A stretch of DNA of 64,000 bases, taken from positions 42,311,989-42,375,988 of the forward strand of contig OY829326.1 of NCBI GenBank assembly GCA_963691655.1, written 5' to 3'. Positions 45,493 to 58,246 of the stretch are shown here, piece by piece; positions within the stretch are counted from its first letter, which is position 1, and each line of letters begins with the position of its first letter. The notes under the pieces are model-generated. The model was given only the letters and a program-made list of their open reading frames with translations, was not told the origin of the DNA and searched no databases. The position numbers and the translations under genes are program-made. This DNA is from Toxonevra muliebris. Taxonomy: Eukaryota; Arthropoda; Insecta; Diptera; Pallopteridae.

Positions 45493-47782
45493 CGAGAAGC
45501 TGAAATCAGAGATATTATACCATCTTTTTTATTTCAGACACAGTTTTTATCAATGTGTATACCGACGGAATCTCAGAATATGCAATAGCTGGCATGCCGT
45601 TCACACTCCTCCCGAACAGTTTTCCTCTTCCGTTGTTTTTACATTTACAAGAAAATGTATTTAATATATGATAATATGTTCATTTACTGGAATAGTCAAA
45701 AATTTTGTGCCCTCATTAATTGAACAGTTGTTCGTTTACAGGTTTTCGTTCGTTTATTCAGCTCAATGCATGAACACTTTATTATTTTCATTGGGCGAGA
45801 CCCTCTATCCTTTTCAAGACTATATAATCTCAATCCAAAAAAAGCTCAACCCTCACTGAGTTGTGTAGCCAAAACTACTACATTCATTTCAAACAATCAA
45901 AGTAGAAAAATTTTGTGATGCTCTTATCATCTAAAAAATAAATTTTATCCTTTCGCAATTCTACCAAATTAATACTTTTCCACTGTGCCTTGCGTTTGCA
46001 GTTTAAAATTCTTTTTGATGCAGGTTTGAATTCAGGTTAAAAACGAAGTGTGTTCGGGTTGGGTTTGAAAGTCTGGCCCCGTCGCCTCCTCCCATCATCC
46101 TCTTATCCAAAAATTACGCCAACACTAAAACTGTTTAGGGCGTCAATATCTCTAAGTCTGGCCCTGAGTTGCTGTTAAGACAAAATTCAAAATTCTTAGA
46201 GAAGTTTTTGTTCTACCAATAGCCCCTAGAGGATAATTTTCTCATTTTTAATCTAAACGCACTTGATAAATAGGGGAAATGTGTTCGAAAACTCCCGAAT
46301 AGAATTTCTCAGTTGCCTTACAAGGATCTAATTGAGTGAATTAGGCAGTGGAATAGTTGAGTCCAAGGTACAAATTTGATAAGTTGAAAGATACTGCAAG
46401 AAAATAATGAAATGATCCACCAAGGAAACACATAAAGTGTTTATGTTTAGAAAACCGACAGTTGAACGGAAAACTTTCAGGTTGCTGGTAATTTCAGCTA
46501 TCATCTGAACAAAATAAATTTTGTGGAGTATGATACCTGCAGACTATTTTTAGAGCCATCGTTGCAATGTCTAATGTTGGCAAGCAAAATTGATTCAATG
46601 CATATATTAACGCTTTATATAATTATGAGGAAGGAGATCGATAAATTTTCAAGTAAAACGCACGCATAGGTTGAAAAATTAACCGCGACCCTAGTGCTTC
46701 TGATATCTCAAAATAACTTTAATAAAGCGAAAGCGCCATTCTTGTATTGGCATCACCGATCCCATATAGAATTGTTAAAGTATGTATAGTAAACTTTTCG
46801 TTCATTTCCAATTCAGTGTCAAATAAACTGAGAAGTTTTATACCCCACGGTATCAGCCAATCTGGAATTGGATTTTAGTTCGCATTTTCTTTCTGTGAGA
46901 ACTTCCATGGAATTAATTGGTAGAAAACGCTTTTGCCTATGAGCTATACGTCAAATTCCAAACCAATTTCATCAAATAGGAAACCAATTAAGCTTGTTAG
47001 GCAGTCGTCAGATTATGATGATAGCAGAGTGATCTTTACAAAGTACTTTCACTATTCTAATAGACTAAAAACTTTGTTTTACAGTAATTATAAATTCCTC
47101 TCTGGCATATTTTAATTTTGACCACGTTTCTTTCGACTTTTTTTCTTTACTCATCTGCTCAAATACAAGTATCTACTATCACAGCAACATTAAATACTTT
47201 GTTAATTATCAACACTGTTATTTGTGACTTCAATTTCAATATCAGAGTATAAATGGTTGCCAACCAACCCTCACATTTTCTCCCTCTCCTCCAACTTTTA
47301 TTCTCCAACTCAACACAGTGATTCGTTAATGAACGTAAAATTCACTTAATTCCAACTTTAGCCATGAATTAAGTACGAAAAATGGACGTTTGTTGAATTC
47401 TGAGTGTTGCTATTATAAATATCCATACCGAAAGCTGCTTGCAAATTGCGACTAATAGACAGACAGACGGACGGACCGACAGACAGATAGACATAGACAT
47501 ACACAATACAAGTAAGTAAATGTCCTTTTATGGCTCTTAATTAAGGCAATGATGGGGTGTTTTAATACGTTTTCCAAATGTTAAATGACAATGAGTACTT
47601 GTCCAACATACATGCACACAACAATACCAGGACGAATGAGTGGTAAATGAGAGACTCAGTGAAAGAGATGGGAAGATGCTTGCTTGATACATTGGGTTGT
47701 TTGTGTTGTTGTTGTTGTTGTTGCTATTACGCTGTTCTTTAATCCTGTACTAAAATATTTTACTATGTGTTCCTGATGATGC

Positions 47783-47815
<33 letters not shown>

Positions 47816-48759
47816 GGATGTTAATGACGCTATTTTAACGTCGTCAGTACGTCGTCGTCGTTGTTGTTCTTTTCCTCAGTTGCTCTCCATTTTTTCATCA
47901 CCCCATATATATGCAATCATATCCCCCCTCACCCAATATCCTCAAACTTTAGTTTACTCTTTCGCTTTTTGTATTTTCAATATGAGCACTCGCTGGCATC
48001 GTATCTCTGGTGTATTTATGTATTTACACAAATGATTCCCGGCAATTCGCAGCGAGCGCAAGTACGAGGTTGAGCATGAGTACGCGTTTGTTGTCGTTGA
48101 GTAATTGGATAGCATCAAAAGTATATTTTATTTTAGCGAATGCTCATTTGGAATATAAATGCGTTGAAAACGTTTTGTAATTTTCCTCAAAATGTCGAAG
48201 ATTGTAATTGATTATACCCCAGCGGAAGTGAGCAAGTAGAACGAACAAATAGCAGCAGCAAATGTGGCAGAATTCGTTATTTGGGATTATATGATTGTGT
48301 AATTAAAAAATGCTAATTGGCTATGAGCATTTTGAAATTAAAATTGTGGGTAAATAAAATAAAGCATATAAGATTTTAATTATGTAATAGGCATGCTTGC
48401 TTATGTTTCTGAAAGGCAGAGCTTTCAAATAGAAACGCCAGATTGAAAATCCTAGGGTTTCTTTTATAGGAAAACGAAGCGAATACAAATTAAACCTGAT
48501 AAGATTCATATTCTGTAGAATATCTGGAGCAGCTTCTTAGTTTTTACATTGAGTCATCATAGACTTTGACATCTGAGCTTCATATTGTTAATTTAGCAGC
48601 AACTTCATTGCATTCCATTCTATTTGATCATCAGTAATTTGTCAGCAATTTTGAGATTGCAAATATGAAACCATGACAAACAAATTTTAAAGAACATGAT
48701 TCCTCTGACTTAAAAAACGGTTAGCGTCCATTTTTACCTGCGTATGAATTTATTACGTA
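45493..48759. other. Non-coding region with microsatellites
   Basis: A GACA/GACG run lies at 47458-47495, TTG repeats at 47703-47724, and GCT/GTT-rich repeats at 47774-47815. The texture suggests an intron or regulatory region. 45485-45860 has short open frames that may be a decayed retroelement, but no motif is clear. No gene supported. Confidence 0.35.
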
Positions 48760-49357
48760 TTAATGAATGAGCTAGCAGAAACGGTCTGAGTCTCAATCCA
48801 AAAAAGTCTCAATGTCTATTAATATATAAAAAATGGTTTGACACTGACACTTTACCTAAAATAATTTTAGAAAACTCTGTCATAGATTAATGTTGACCTA
48901 GCGAAAAATCTTGACGTTTATTTTAACAGAACTCTTTCATGGAACCCACACATTAATAGCGTTGTTGGTAAAGTCTACGGTATGCTTCGTGCACTCTGGT
49001 CGACACAATATTTTATACCTAAAAGAATTAGAATGTTATTGGCAAAATCATGCCTTATACCTACCTTACTATATGGCTGTGAATTGTTTTCGTACTGTGA
49101 TTCAGCTAATAAAAGAAAATTAAACATCTTATTCAATAATATTACGAGATATGTATTTGGTCTAAAACGCTCTGAACATGTTTCGCGTTTTGCCAAAGAA
49201 ATTGAGTACAATTTTCGTTTAACAATCTACTTAATTTCAAAACACTCATTATGTTGCATAAAATAATTTTCAATAAAGAGCCAGTCTACTTATTCAACAA
49301 ACTCAAATTCACGCGTTCAATTCGTAACAATTCTCTTATTCATCTTAAACACTCCAC

Positions 49358-50451
49358 CAGTGTGGCCAACTCAGCGCTTTTCCCGTTAAATTTATTGCTT
49401 TTTGAAAATTAAAACGCGAAAAAAAGTGATTTAGCGGTCAACGGGTTTTTTAACGTGTTTTTTTTCAATAATTGAATAATCCTAACAACATTTTTTGTCG
49501 AATCAATGAGCAATGAAATTATTTAAAATCAAAGTTCGTAACAGTAAGTCACTCAATTCAAAAAATTCTTTACTTCAATTAAAAAATGGGTGAAAACACG
49601 AAAATTCATTTTGTGAAAACTACAAAATACCAGATGGCATAAATATTTGTAAAAACAGCACTAGTGTTTATAATGCTTCTAAATTCAGATTAAAGAGTGT
49701 GTTATGGCCAGAAGAAGCTGATAGTAGTGAACAGAACATGCTGTGAATTAAAAACCTTAAAAATACATGTATTTAATTAATTTTCTTTTTAATACAGCAG
49801 AATCCCGATAATTCGTAATCGCAAGGGATCAGCAATTTTTTACAAATTACAGACGTTTTCGATTTAAGGAGATTTCGATTTTTTCTCAAAATCTTTGTTG
49901 AGTTTCTTCAATATTTTATGCGAATATTAAAATAAATTTAAAAAAATAATATATCCAGGATTCTTAATCCTTACAGTTATACGTTAACAAGGTTCAAATA
50001 AGAAAAATACGAATTAACGGTTTTGTAATTTAAGGCTCTTCTCATCTTGTCAACCACGAAAAACACAAAAAATTCTTTAAAAAAAGTGAACGTAGCTATC
50101 TACAATGATTGATTTTTTCGAATCATAATTCCATAGAATTTTGCGTTGCATTACGAATTATAAAAGGTTGTCAACAACCAATTTCAATTTGTAAGAGGTT
50201 AAACTGACCTTGTATTGAAAAAAAGAATACGAATTAGCAAGGGGACCGAAATGTGTAGAATTTTTTCCAGCGAACAGTAGTTTGTTATGAATTATTGAGA
50301 TTTTTGAATTGACGGGGTACGAATTATCGCGATTCTACTGTATATAAAAAAATGTGTGTTAAACACTTTAATAATGAAAAAATTCAGTGATTTTTTAATG
50401 AAAATACGCGTTTTTTTCTTCATTTTTGAAAAACAAAAGTTGGCCACACTG
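49358..50451. mobile_element. hAT-type element inserted in the LINE
   Basis: It starts CAGTGTGGCCAACT and ends with GTTGGCCACACTG. It is flanked by the exact 8-bp duplication CACTCCAC (49350-49357 and 50452-50459). It is 1094 bp long, of which 548 bp is the inner pogo-like MITE plus its TA; the original hAT copy was about 546 bp. It shares both ends with the 300-bp element at 45185, which therefore looks like a deletion derivative. Confidence 0.93.
49795..50340. mobile_element. pogo-like MITE inserted in the hAT element
   Basis: The ends CAGCAGAATCCCGATAATTC and (reverse complement of the right end) CAGTAGAATCGCGATAATTC are inverted copies with two mismatches, flanked by TA at 49793-49794 and 50341-50342. 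TA target sites and CAGTnGAAT..CGATAATTCG ends are typical of pogo/Tigger-type Tc1-mariner elements. 546 bp, no transposase. Confidence 0.85.
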
Positions 50452-50790
50452 CACTCCACACTTATTTCCGAACTTCAATTTTTTGTTTTTGCCATCCGTC
50501 TCTGGAACTCTCTTCCAAACAATCTGAAACTCATACGCAATACGACGCGTTTTAAAAATGAACTTTTGAATCATTTTTCTATTGAAACTACTATTGTTTA
50601 AATTTGTGCTATTATTGTTTTTTAAGTTGACTTATGAATGTGAAAATTAAACTTTTTTGTGTTTTGCTAACTTTAATTTTTTAAAATTTGAAAATTTGTT
50701 AATTACGCACTATTTTTATGACTATGTTATTATGTTAAGATTATTAATCTTGTAACGCTAGGACTTACTAGAATCAAGTAAATAAACAAA

Positions 50791-53040
50791 AAGGTTCGAT
50801 TGAAAAACTATCTCTTTATTGGCATTTAAACGTTACCTCTTTGCATGTTAAGAATTGGAAGGAAGACAAAAAAATTGTTTTATGTTCGATTCCAATAAAA
50901 ATAGCTGCAAGTTTCCACCTGCTGTTGCAGAAAAAAAACCGAAATGAAAAATCAAAACTTTTTTCTATAAAAAGAACTGACAAGACCCGATAATTTTCAT
51001 AATCAAAAAATATTATTACAACAACAAAGGATTGCAAACTGATATTTTTTCTTCGTTTCGTTCGGTACCCTGAATAAGTATTTCGGGATATTTACTACTA
51101 AGGCTACTACTAGTAATCAGTTTGAAGCTATTCGCAGAGCTTCAAACTCATTCTCTCTTGCTATTTAGTATAGCCGTTGTTGCCCCCGTCACTGGTGGAA
51201 ATTTAAAAAAATTATTATTAAGTTAATGCAAAATGATGCATGAAAATGTTCTAGCCTTAACTTTTGCCTACCACATGTTGATAACGATTCCACATTTTTT
51301 ACACTAATACCAACCACAGCAACTTGGTTAAGTTCCTCCCGACTGGCACTTTGTTTTTACATTGTCCTAGAGTAAGAGATGTTATCTTATGTTTAACTAA
51401 AAAATTTAATAACTTGTGCAATATTCTAAAGAAAATATTTTTATTTCCCCATAAGAGCAATGTATACTTTCATATGCATGTCTTCAAGAAAATTGTCTTA
51501 AGGGAATTTTCGCAAAAAAAAAATTAGAATCCCACAAGCAAGTAAACAAGCAAATAGCACGCGTATATTTACGAGTATATATGTGTATGTAGGAATATGT
51601 GCATGTGTTTGTTTTTTTATGTATATGTATTTGTCTTCTTATGATTATGATTTGTTTTTCTTTGTGCTTAACAAGAAGATGATACAAAATGCTTGTGATC
51701 CTTTTGAGAAATTTGATTTTACTTATTTTTGACAGTCGACATTTTTACAGATTTGTCAGATTTGAATGCGTGTGTGTTTGTTGATGTTTGTGTTTTTCTT
51801 TATTATCTTATGTAATATCTTTTTTTCCTACTACAATCTTACATAAGTCTTAGCTAGCATTTGATATCCTGCGACATATCTATGTATATCTGTATGTATA
51901 GGAATGAATAAATAAACATTTCGAGTGCCGTTTGCACTTATCTTGATGATGGTTTTTATAAAGAAAATGATTTTTATGATGATTATGATGTGATGTGATA
52001 GTGACATCATGTGTTAATGCCATATTTTTTTTTTTGTTTCAAAATATATTGTATGTAAAGTTAAACTTTTAAGAAAATTAAAAATATTTTTTTTTGTTTG
52101 TTTCAATCAAATTAACTTAGTTTTTCAGTTTCCCTTTTGTAAATGACATTGATTTGACATTCTTATCATATTTTACTTACATAACTTATTAAATTTAAGT
52201 TAAGCGTATTCAGCATTTTTCTTCCACATCCATAGTGTCACGTTCCTTAACCTCTTTAACCCTTTTTTTTTTTTTTTGCTCTAACCCCAAATATTATTTG
52301 TCGTTGTTATTGTTTACCCTAAATTTTTCAATAATCCTTTCTTTACTCAAAATACTCACTAATACATTTGTAGTCCTGCGTTGTTTTTTATTATCTGCTG
52401 TTTGTTGTCCTTTTTCAAAAATTTTATTGCCTTATATTCGTATCTGATGCTATAGTTCTGCTCTGATAATAAAAATAAATCCTTGTTATGTAAGCTGATA
52501 GCATAAAAATGTGTAATGAAGTGAAAAATTGCAAAATAACCAAAATTTAAATGAAGATCCTTTTTATTTTGCCTGCCACTGTGTTTGTACTCTCGTTTAT
52601 TGTTATAAATTAAGAACAACAACAATTCAAATTCGGACGAAAACGGTCCTTCGTTGTATTGGAGGGAGCTGAAGATGAACAAGAAGAAGGAGAAGATTCA
52701 TTTTGTTTTCATTAATCGAAAGAAATTGTGTAAACAAAATGGCAATTTGCAGTTGAGTAGATTTTGTGGCTTCTTTCAATGAAACAATAATAAATACACA
52801 TATTCAAATAATTCAATTGGATTGAATTTATTCTTCTTATAAAATAAAATGTTCAGCCTGAAAAATAAGCTATGAAATATGCATTTTTGGGGGATAGTTT
52901 CTAATTCATTTTTGTTTATTTAAATTATAACAACTTATATTAATAAAACTTATGGTTTAGTAATTGGATAATTCTTAGACTTCAATTTTTAATCAGGGCC
53001 CTAGAATTATACCACCAATAGTTTTGTAATTCATGATGAC
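50791..53040. other. Non-coding region, no gene seen
   Basis: AT-rich with T runs and TATG-type microsatellites (51560-51640). The pattern is like fly intronic or intergenic DNA. Open frames are short and low in complexity. Confidence 0.35.
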
Positions 53041-53345
53041 TTCAAAAGTCTAGTGGGTAGTGCTCTGGACTTTCTCTTGGGAAGTTCGGGTTCGATTCCC
53101 GTCTTGGTTTGGTCGTTAGTTTTCATAACTTTCTTATATTCACTATGAATATGAAGTGTATGAGAATTATAAGATAGTACCAGTGTACACATTAGTTGGT
53201 AATGGCAAAACCACTAAGTCGATAAAAAATTGTCGCACCGCTGTTCGGAATCGGCGTTAAACTGTAGGTCCAACTATGTAGTATCACAATGGGACAAAGT
53301 GTGTCATTAGACAGCCACTCCAACCTTACCTAACCTTGTATTACA
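53041..53345 (+). repeat. tRNA-derived SINE-like repeat
   Basis: The head resembles a tRNA: an A-box-like 'tagtgggtagtgctc' at 53051-53065 and a perfect B box GGTTCGATTCC at 53089-53099 in a TTCGGGTTCGATTCCCG context. The body continues to 'gttcggaatcggcg' and 'actgtaggtcc' (53241-53272), which is shared in inverted form with the repeat at 40847, and ends near 'aaccttacctaaccttg'. A weaker second tRNA-like head lies at 53481-53520. The anticodon arm does not form, so it is not a tRNA gene. Confidence 0.6.
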
Positions 53346-53684
53346 TAAATATTTCCGTCGTGTCAAGTCAGCGCCAAACTACTTAGGAGGCTCATTGAGC
53401 CTACTGCAATAACCAGCTAGAAAAGCCAGGAGTATTCTCTAATAAGCCTTAATATATTTCAAGTAGTTAAATTCAAAGTGGTCGCTGTGGTGAAGTAGTT
53501 AGTCTGCTTGATTGATGTTCGTCACGGTCAAAAATCAACAATAAAAATTTATTAAAACCGCAATTTCACCAGATTTAGGTGAGAATATCTTGAAAACCTG
53601 AAGTGATACATTATTTTGAGGTCTAAAGACCAAAAATTAACTAAAAACCACTTTCCTCATTTTTTACCAGACTCTAACGGCATG

Positions 53685-53765
53685 GCACAACACCCCATGA
53701 AGGGCCCAAATCGAGCTTTTTGCATTCTTTCATGTTATGTGAATTATAAAGAGTTGCTGGGTTGG
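53685..53765 (+). repeat. Interspersed repeat fragment, left part
   Basis: 'catggcacaacaccccatga' through 'catgttatgtgaattata' matches 40758-40830. The matching right part of the same repeat appears at 55396-55455, suggesting that about 1.6 kb was inserted between them. Confidence 0.5.
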
Positions 53766-54548
53766 AAACTTTACTATCTTTGACAGCTGCTATCGTGTAA
53801 ATGTCAGATTTGACAAGCGTGATCTATAAATGCGGGAAATTTACCATGGAGCGTAACACGGTGAAAGATTCACATTTATTACGAAAGTTCACGTATTTTT
53901 GTAGTAACAATGCGTAAAAAAGGGGCAGCTTTTCAGAAAACTAAACATTTTTTATTGGAATCCTTTATTGTTAATTAAGTAATGCAACTTCTGAATTTTG
54001 ACACTTTTAGTAATTTTTCAGCATGATTGCATACTTTTAGGGTTAACAAAAAAAGTTTAATTCCAATTTTAGTTGAAAAAATCGTGTTCATACCTATTTT
54101 TAAATTGAATTATTTTCCAAATGCAGAAGAAAGTGGACTATGTTTTTGCATATTCCGATATAGAAAGGTGCGTTTTGAAATTGAGAAAAAATCCAGAAAC
54201 ACATTTTCACAAAATCTGCCAAAATTCGTCAATTTTAAGTTTTTGTATTTTCAAAAATTCTTAACTTTTGAAACAATGCAGAATTTTTAGCTTTTCAAAT
54301 CTTGGTTATAAAATATCATCAGAAATTTTCTTGATAAATTGTAAATACAAAACTGTAACTTTCGGCAGGATATCATTAAAAATCTCTTTTTCAGATGTAT
54401 TTTACTCAACAGACTAAAAAACCCATATCGAACGCTCCCACATTTTTATGAAAAATTTGTCGATTTTGACCTGCTCTTTCACCCACACTTATTATTTTTT
54501 CGTCAAGATTTTTTGGAGTATTATCTTTAAAATGACATATAAACGCTT

Positions 54549-55110
54549 ATAAAATTCAATTGACTCAAGAATTTAAGGCTGGAGACTACTGGCAGCGTCG
54601 GGTGTTTGCAGATTGGATGCTGGAAAACATGACCGTCAGTCACAATTTTTTCAAAAAAAAAAAACATTTTGGCGGCTGCAACAAGCGGCAAGCAAAGCTG
54701 TCACTGGGGCTCGGCAAACCCGCGCAAGATTCAAAAGCTTCCAATGCACGCACTAAAAGTTACCGTTTGGTGCGCATTTCGGTCTGGCGGCGTCATCGGG
54801 CCATTCTTCTATAAAAACCAAGAAGATGAGATGGTGAATGTCAACGGACCGTGATATCGTATCATGATAAGCGATCGTTTCTTCCTAGAATTGGTTAATA
54901 TTGACACGGAGAACGTCTACTTTGAACATGATGGAGCAACGAGCCATACTTCAAGAGAAGTTCAACTTATTTCTGTGGGGTTTTGTTAAAAGTATAGTTT
55001 ATGCCAATGATTCGAGACCTAAAAGTTAACATTAACATTGCCATAGCTAAAATGAAGCCAGCTTTATGCCAAAAAGTCGTCGGAAGTTTTGAGAAAAAGG
55101 CGCTAAATTA
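54549..55110 (+). pseudogene. Mariner-type (DDE_3) transposase remnant 1
   Basis: Broken plus-strand frames read 'YKIQLTQEFKAGDYWQRRVF', 'LKVTVWCAFRSGGVIGPFFY', 'VNVNGP', 'VYFEHDGATSHTSREVQL' and then directly 'FLWGFVKSIVYAND'. This is the order of a Tc1/mariner-like transposase family common in insects. The catalytic Asp in HDGAT is kept, but the stretch between VQL and FLWG, which holds the last catalytic residue, is deleted. Stops and frameshifts are frequent. No terminal repeats were found. Confidence 0.75.
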
Positions 55111-55395
55111 AAACGAAAACCGGGGTGGCCATTTATATGTTGTGTTATTCCACGTACAATTTTCTAAGTCTCTACTATCCTAAAAATAAACATTTTTGTT
55201 AGACTATGTTTTTGTAGACTATGAAAATTAAATCTAGTTGTTAATTTTTCAAAGTCGTGACTACTGTTCCATGTATGTGCTTCATTAAATAATGTGTAAA
55301 AAACAGGCTTAAAGAACGTAATTGTTTAGTCATCATTTTTGGTTTTTTCGCTAAATTTGTGAGTTTTATTTAAAAAAGAAACCCGACAACTCTTG

Positions 55396-55455
55396 TTGAA
55401 ATGCGAAGTGAAAAGCTTTTCATAGGATATTTTTACTCTTGGAGGTTTGCCATTT
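55396..55455 (+). repeat. Interspersed repeat fragment, right part
   Basis: 'gtgaaaagctttt' and 'actcttggaggtttgccatt' match 40882-40917. It is the probable right part of the repeat whose left part is at 53685-53765. Confidence 0.5.
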
Positions 55456-58246
55456 ATTCATTTCCTCTTAACTTATATGAGTATTCTTAGGACTTATTTA
55501 TTTACCTATATACCATATAAAGATGAAGGATTCCGGATAACAGATCGTTGTGACAAAAGTTTTCATTACCCAACTAATGTATACCCAGAAATATCATGCT
55601 TCGTAATGAACCACTCCACATTATTTAGATAAAAATATTGCTCGTAGATCCAAATGTATCGCAAATAAAAGTGGTTTGAGTGGATTGGAAGTAAGTGTTT
55701 AGGTACCTTGACTTTGTTTCGAGTTTGTTTCCGGTTTTTCGGGATCACAAAGCTTTTATATATGTATGTGGATCTCATATTTTTATTATTTATTTAGGCA
55801 TTAGAAGATTAGTTAAAGGTCTAAGTCATTGTCTTCAATATAGATTGCTTTTGTGGAATATTTTCCGTTTACTAGCCACTAAGTAGAGCTTAAATTTCCA
55901 ATTTTTGAATAACTACTTATTGTAATATTGATTTGAGAATTGAGAGAATGAGAATTTTAAGAGCTTAGCTTTTCCTAGACCACTCACCCGAAAATATTTT
56001 AAAAAATATATATAAACCATGGTTAAATAGCCAATTAAAAGATCCAATATCTTAATACACACTTTTAATTGCTTATCCAATAAAGATATTCTGACAACAG
56101 TTTGCCATACTCCTCACTAAGCGTGAATGAAACCATTGATTACAATTTATTTGAATAATTGTGCGCTCAATTGTTTACACAACGATATTCTCCTATCAGT
56201 AGCAGCAGCAACAGCAACAACAACAACAATAAGGCTAGGAGAAATGCCATCAACAACATCGGTATTCTCGTTGTCGTCCTCATCGTTGTGTTGATGATGT
56301 TGATGTTGCTTGCCAATGGATAAATTTCTATTGATTTTAAAATTATGAGAACAAATAACAAATAGTGACTGCTATGAGGGGGCAAGGGAATATGACTTTT
56401 TTCACATTGAAGGTAAAAGTCACGCCAAACGGGGTCTGAGAGTTGAAAGAGGAGCAATGCGCCGCAATGCCACCGCTGCCTGCCCTCGATGCCGATGATT
56501 GCGATGATGGTAAATTTAAATTTTGCAGCCAACACGCCTGACAACATATCAAAAGTCAAAGTTTGTCTTCCGCATTGTTGAATGTTAATGTTTTTGTTGT
56601 TATTGACTGTTTTTGTTTTTTGTTTTTTTTTTTATTGTTGTTGTTTAGATTTTCAATTAAATTGATTATTTGCAAAAAATCACATTGAAATCGATGCAAA
56701 TATTTCGTAAACAACACATTTAATTATCAATTTATTAAATTGATTGAAACGCATTCACATGAAATATGAAACAAACAAATGTTTTGTCTTTGCAGTTGTC
56801 TAAAAAAATTTAATTAAATTGTGATACGGTAACACGAACATGGCTCATTACTCAGGTACTTCACCCAAAAAAGTTTTGTCATTGTTGTTGCTTCTGTGAC
56901 TGATAACAAGACGGTTTGGTATTTTATCATTTACATCTGTTTATAATTGAAATTCAGCTACTGATTTTTCAGTTTCTGTCTTCAACAACGACGTTGTTGT
57001 GTTGTTGTTGTTGTCGTCGTTGAAGTTTTTGCCTCTGTTTTGCTTCTTTTTTTTTTTTTTGGAATGTACATGAATATTGACGCCAATCACGTTATTAATG
57101 TCAACAATGCATGTCTGCGATATGCATGCATGCCTGAATTCACTCACCCACCATGTATTGTATGTAGCAGACTATCCATATCTCATATCAACTTGGAGCT
57201 CACGCAACCACCCAGCAAACTCGTATTGCCATCGTAAAATTTCCTTGGACAAACAGTTGCTACTGTCTAAAAAAAAAAAAAATCCAAAAATTAAATGAAT
57301 TTTATTTTTCTTTTATCTTTTTGTTTGTTTACCTTTTATCCAAAATATTGTTTAAAGTCTCAAAGTGTCACTTAAATAGTGGGAAAGCTTCAGTATCATT
57401 TTCGATTTAAGTGCATTTCCTATTTAGTGTCAATCGAAAAGTGACAGTGGAGCGGTTATGTAATGATTTTTTTGAGTTTTCAAATGATTACATTTTAATT
57501 AATGTTCAATTCGGCTTATGATAAGATAACGCCACCCTTTATTTATCAATTTTGGATGAAGCATAATACTATAAATACGATTGTTCGAAGATTAAAGGTC
57601 GATTTAAAGAAGAGAAGAAGTGTTTATTAGTTTTAGATTAGTTTCCTTCAACATCAAACAATTTTAAGTTTTGTATCAAACAACTAAGAAGGTGTCTATC
57701 ATCAGGTGTGGTGTCTGCTTAACCGTTGCGCTTAAATTATGGAGAATTGCTGTGAAAGATCACAAGATTTTTTTTTCTAAACTTTCAGACAGTTTTTTTA
57801 ACTGACTCTAGTAAATAAGTAGACAAGCTCCCAGTATCTTCTCACTTGTCATAAATTCTTTCATTTTTAATATAAAATAATATGATTATACCACAGTATA
57901 TGATAGCTTGTGAATTGGCCATATATGTCTCTTGTATAATTCCAGGGCTACTTAATTTTTTATTTTATATTTTTTGAAATGTTCAGGGGAAAACTGAGAA
58001 ATGATACATAATTGTATTTCGGTTTAAAAATTATAAATTGGAAATTAAGTTTAGATGGAAAAAGCACAAACTCATTTAATTTCACGAAAAAATAAGAAAG
58101 TCTATTCAAGTCAAAGAAAAAAATTCGAATTAAAAAATTTTTAAATTTTCCCATAGTCACCATTTTACCATGTAACGCTACACCATTCAAAAACGCGTCG
58201 AAATTGTTAAAATTTATTATAAAAATTCGTGTTCTGTTCGCCAGGT
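55456..58246. other. Non-coding region with trinucleotide runs
   Basis: 56190-56310 and 56960-57030 hold CAA/GTT, GCA and GTC runs. 56350-56570 is less AT-rich and has a 130-residue minus-strand frame of low-complexity flanks (Leu run), which I do not accept as a gene. It may be regulatory DNA. No transposon ends found. Confidence 0.35.

Larger units (their letters stand above)
48760..50790 (+). pseudogene. Non-LTR retrotransposon ORF2 3' half, interrupted by nested insertions
   Basis: The left part (48775-49357) reads 'RNGLSLNPKKSQCLLIY', 'LSWNPHIN', 'GKVYGMLRALWSTQYFIPKR' and 'LIPTLLYGCELFSY', the C-terminal reverse transcriptase region of a LINE. The right part (50452-50601) reads 'FAIRLWNSLPNNLKLIRNTT' and ends ETTIV-stop, the usual RLWNSLP tail. 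Between them sits the hAT element at 49358-50451; removing it and one 8-bp copy rejoins the frame across CACTCCAC. A few frameshifts and stops upstream show it was already decayed. The 3' UTR ends near 50790 with an 'aaataaacaaaa' tail. Confidence 0.88.

Noticed and set aside
45485..45860. Possible RNase H-like peptide 'YTDGISEYAIAG'
   Set aside because: Resembles the YTDGS motif of LINE RNase H, but the following sequence does not align convincingly; left unassigned.
47703..47815. TTG/GCT repeats as possible polyglutamine coding
   Set aside because: Antisense frames are not open beyond the repeat; best read as microsatellites.
53051..53110. Functional tRNA gene
   Set aside because: A and B boxes are present, but the acceptor and anticodon stems do not pair; read as a SINE head.
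56167..56559. 130-residue minus-strand open frame with a Leu run
   Set aside because: The Leu run is a translated trinucleotide repeat, and no conserved domain is seen, although the DNA may be regulatory.
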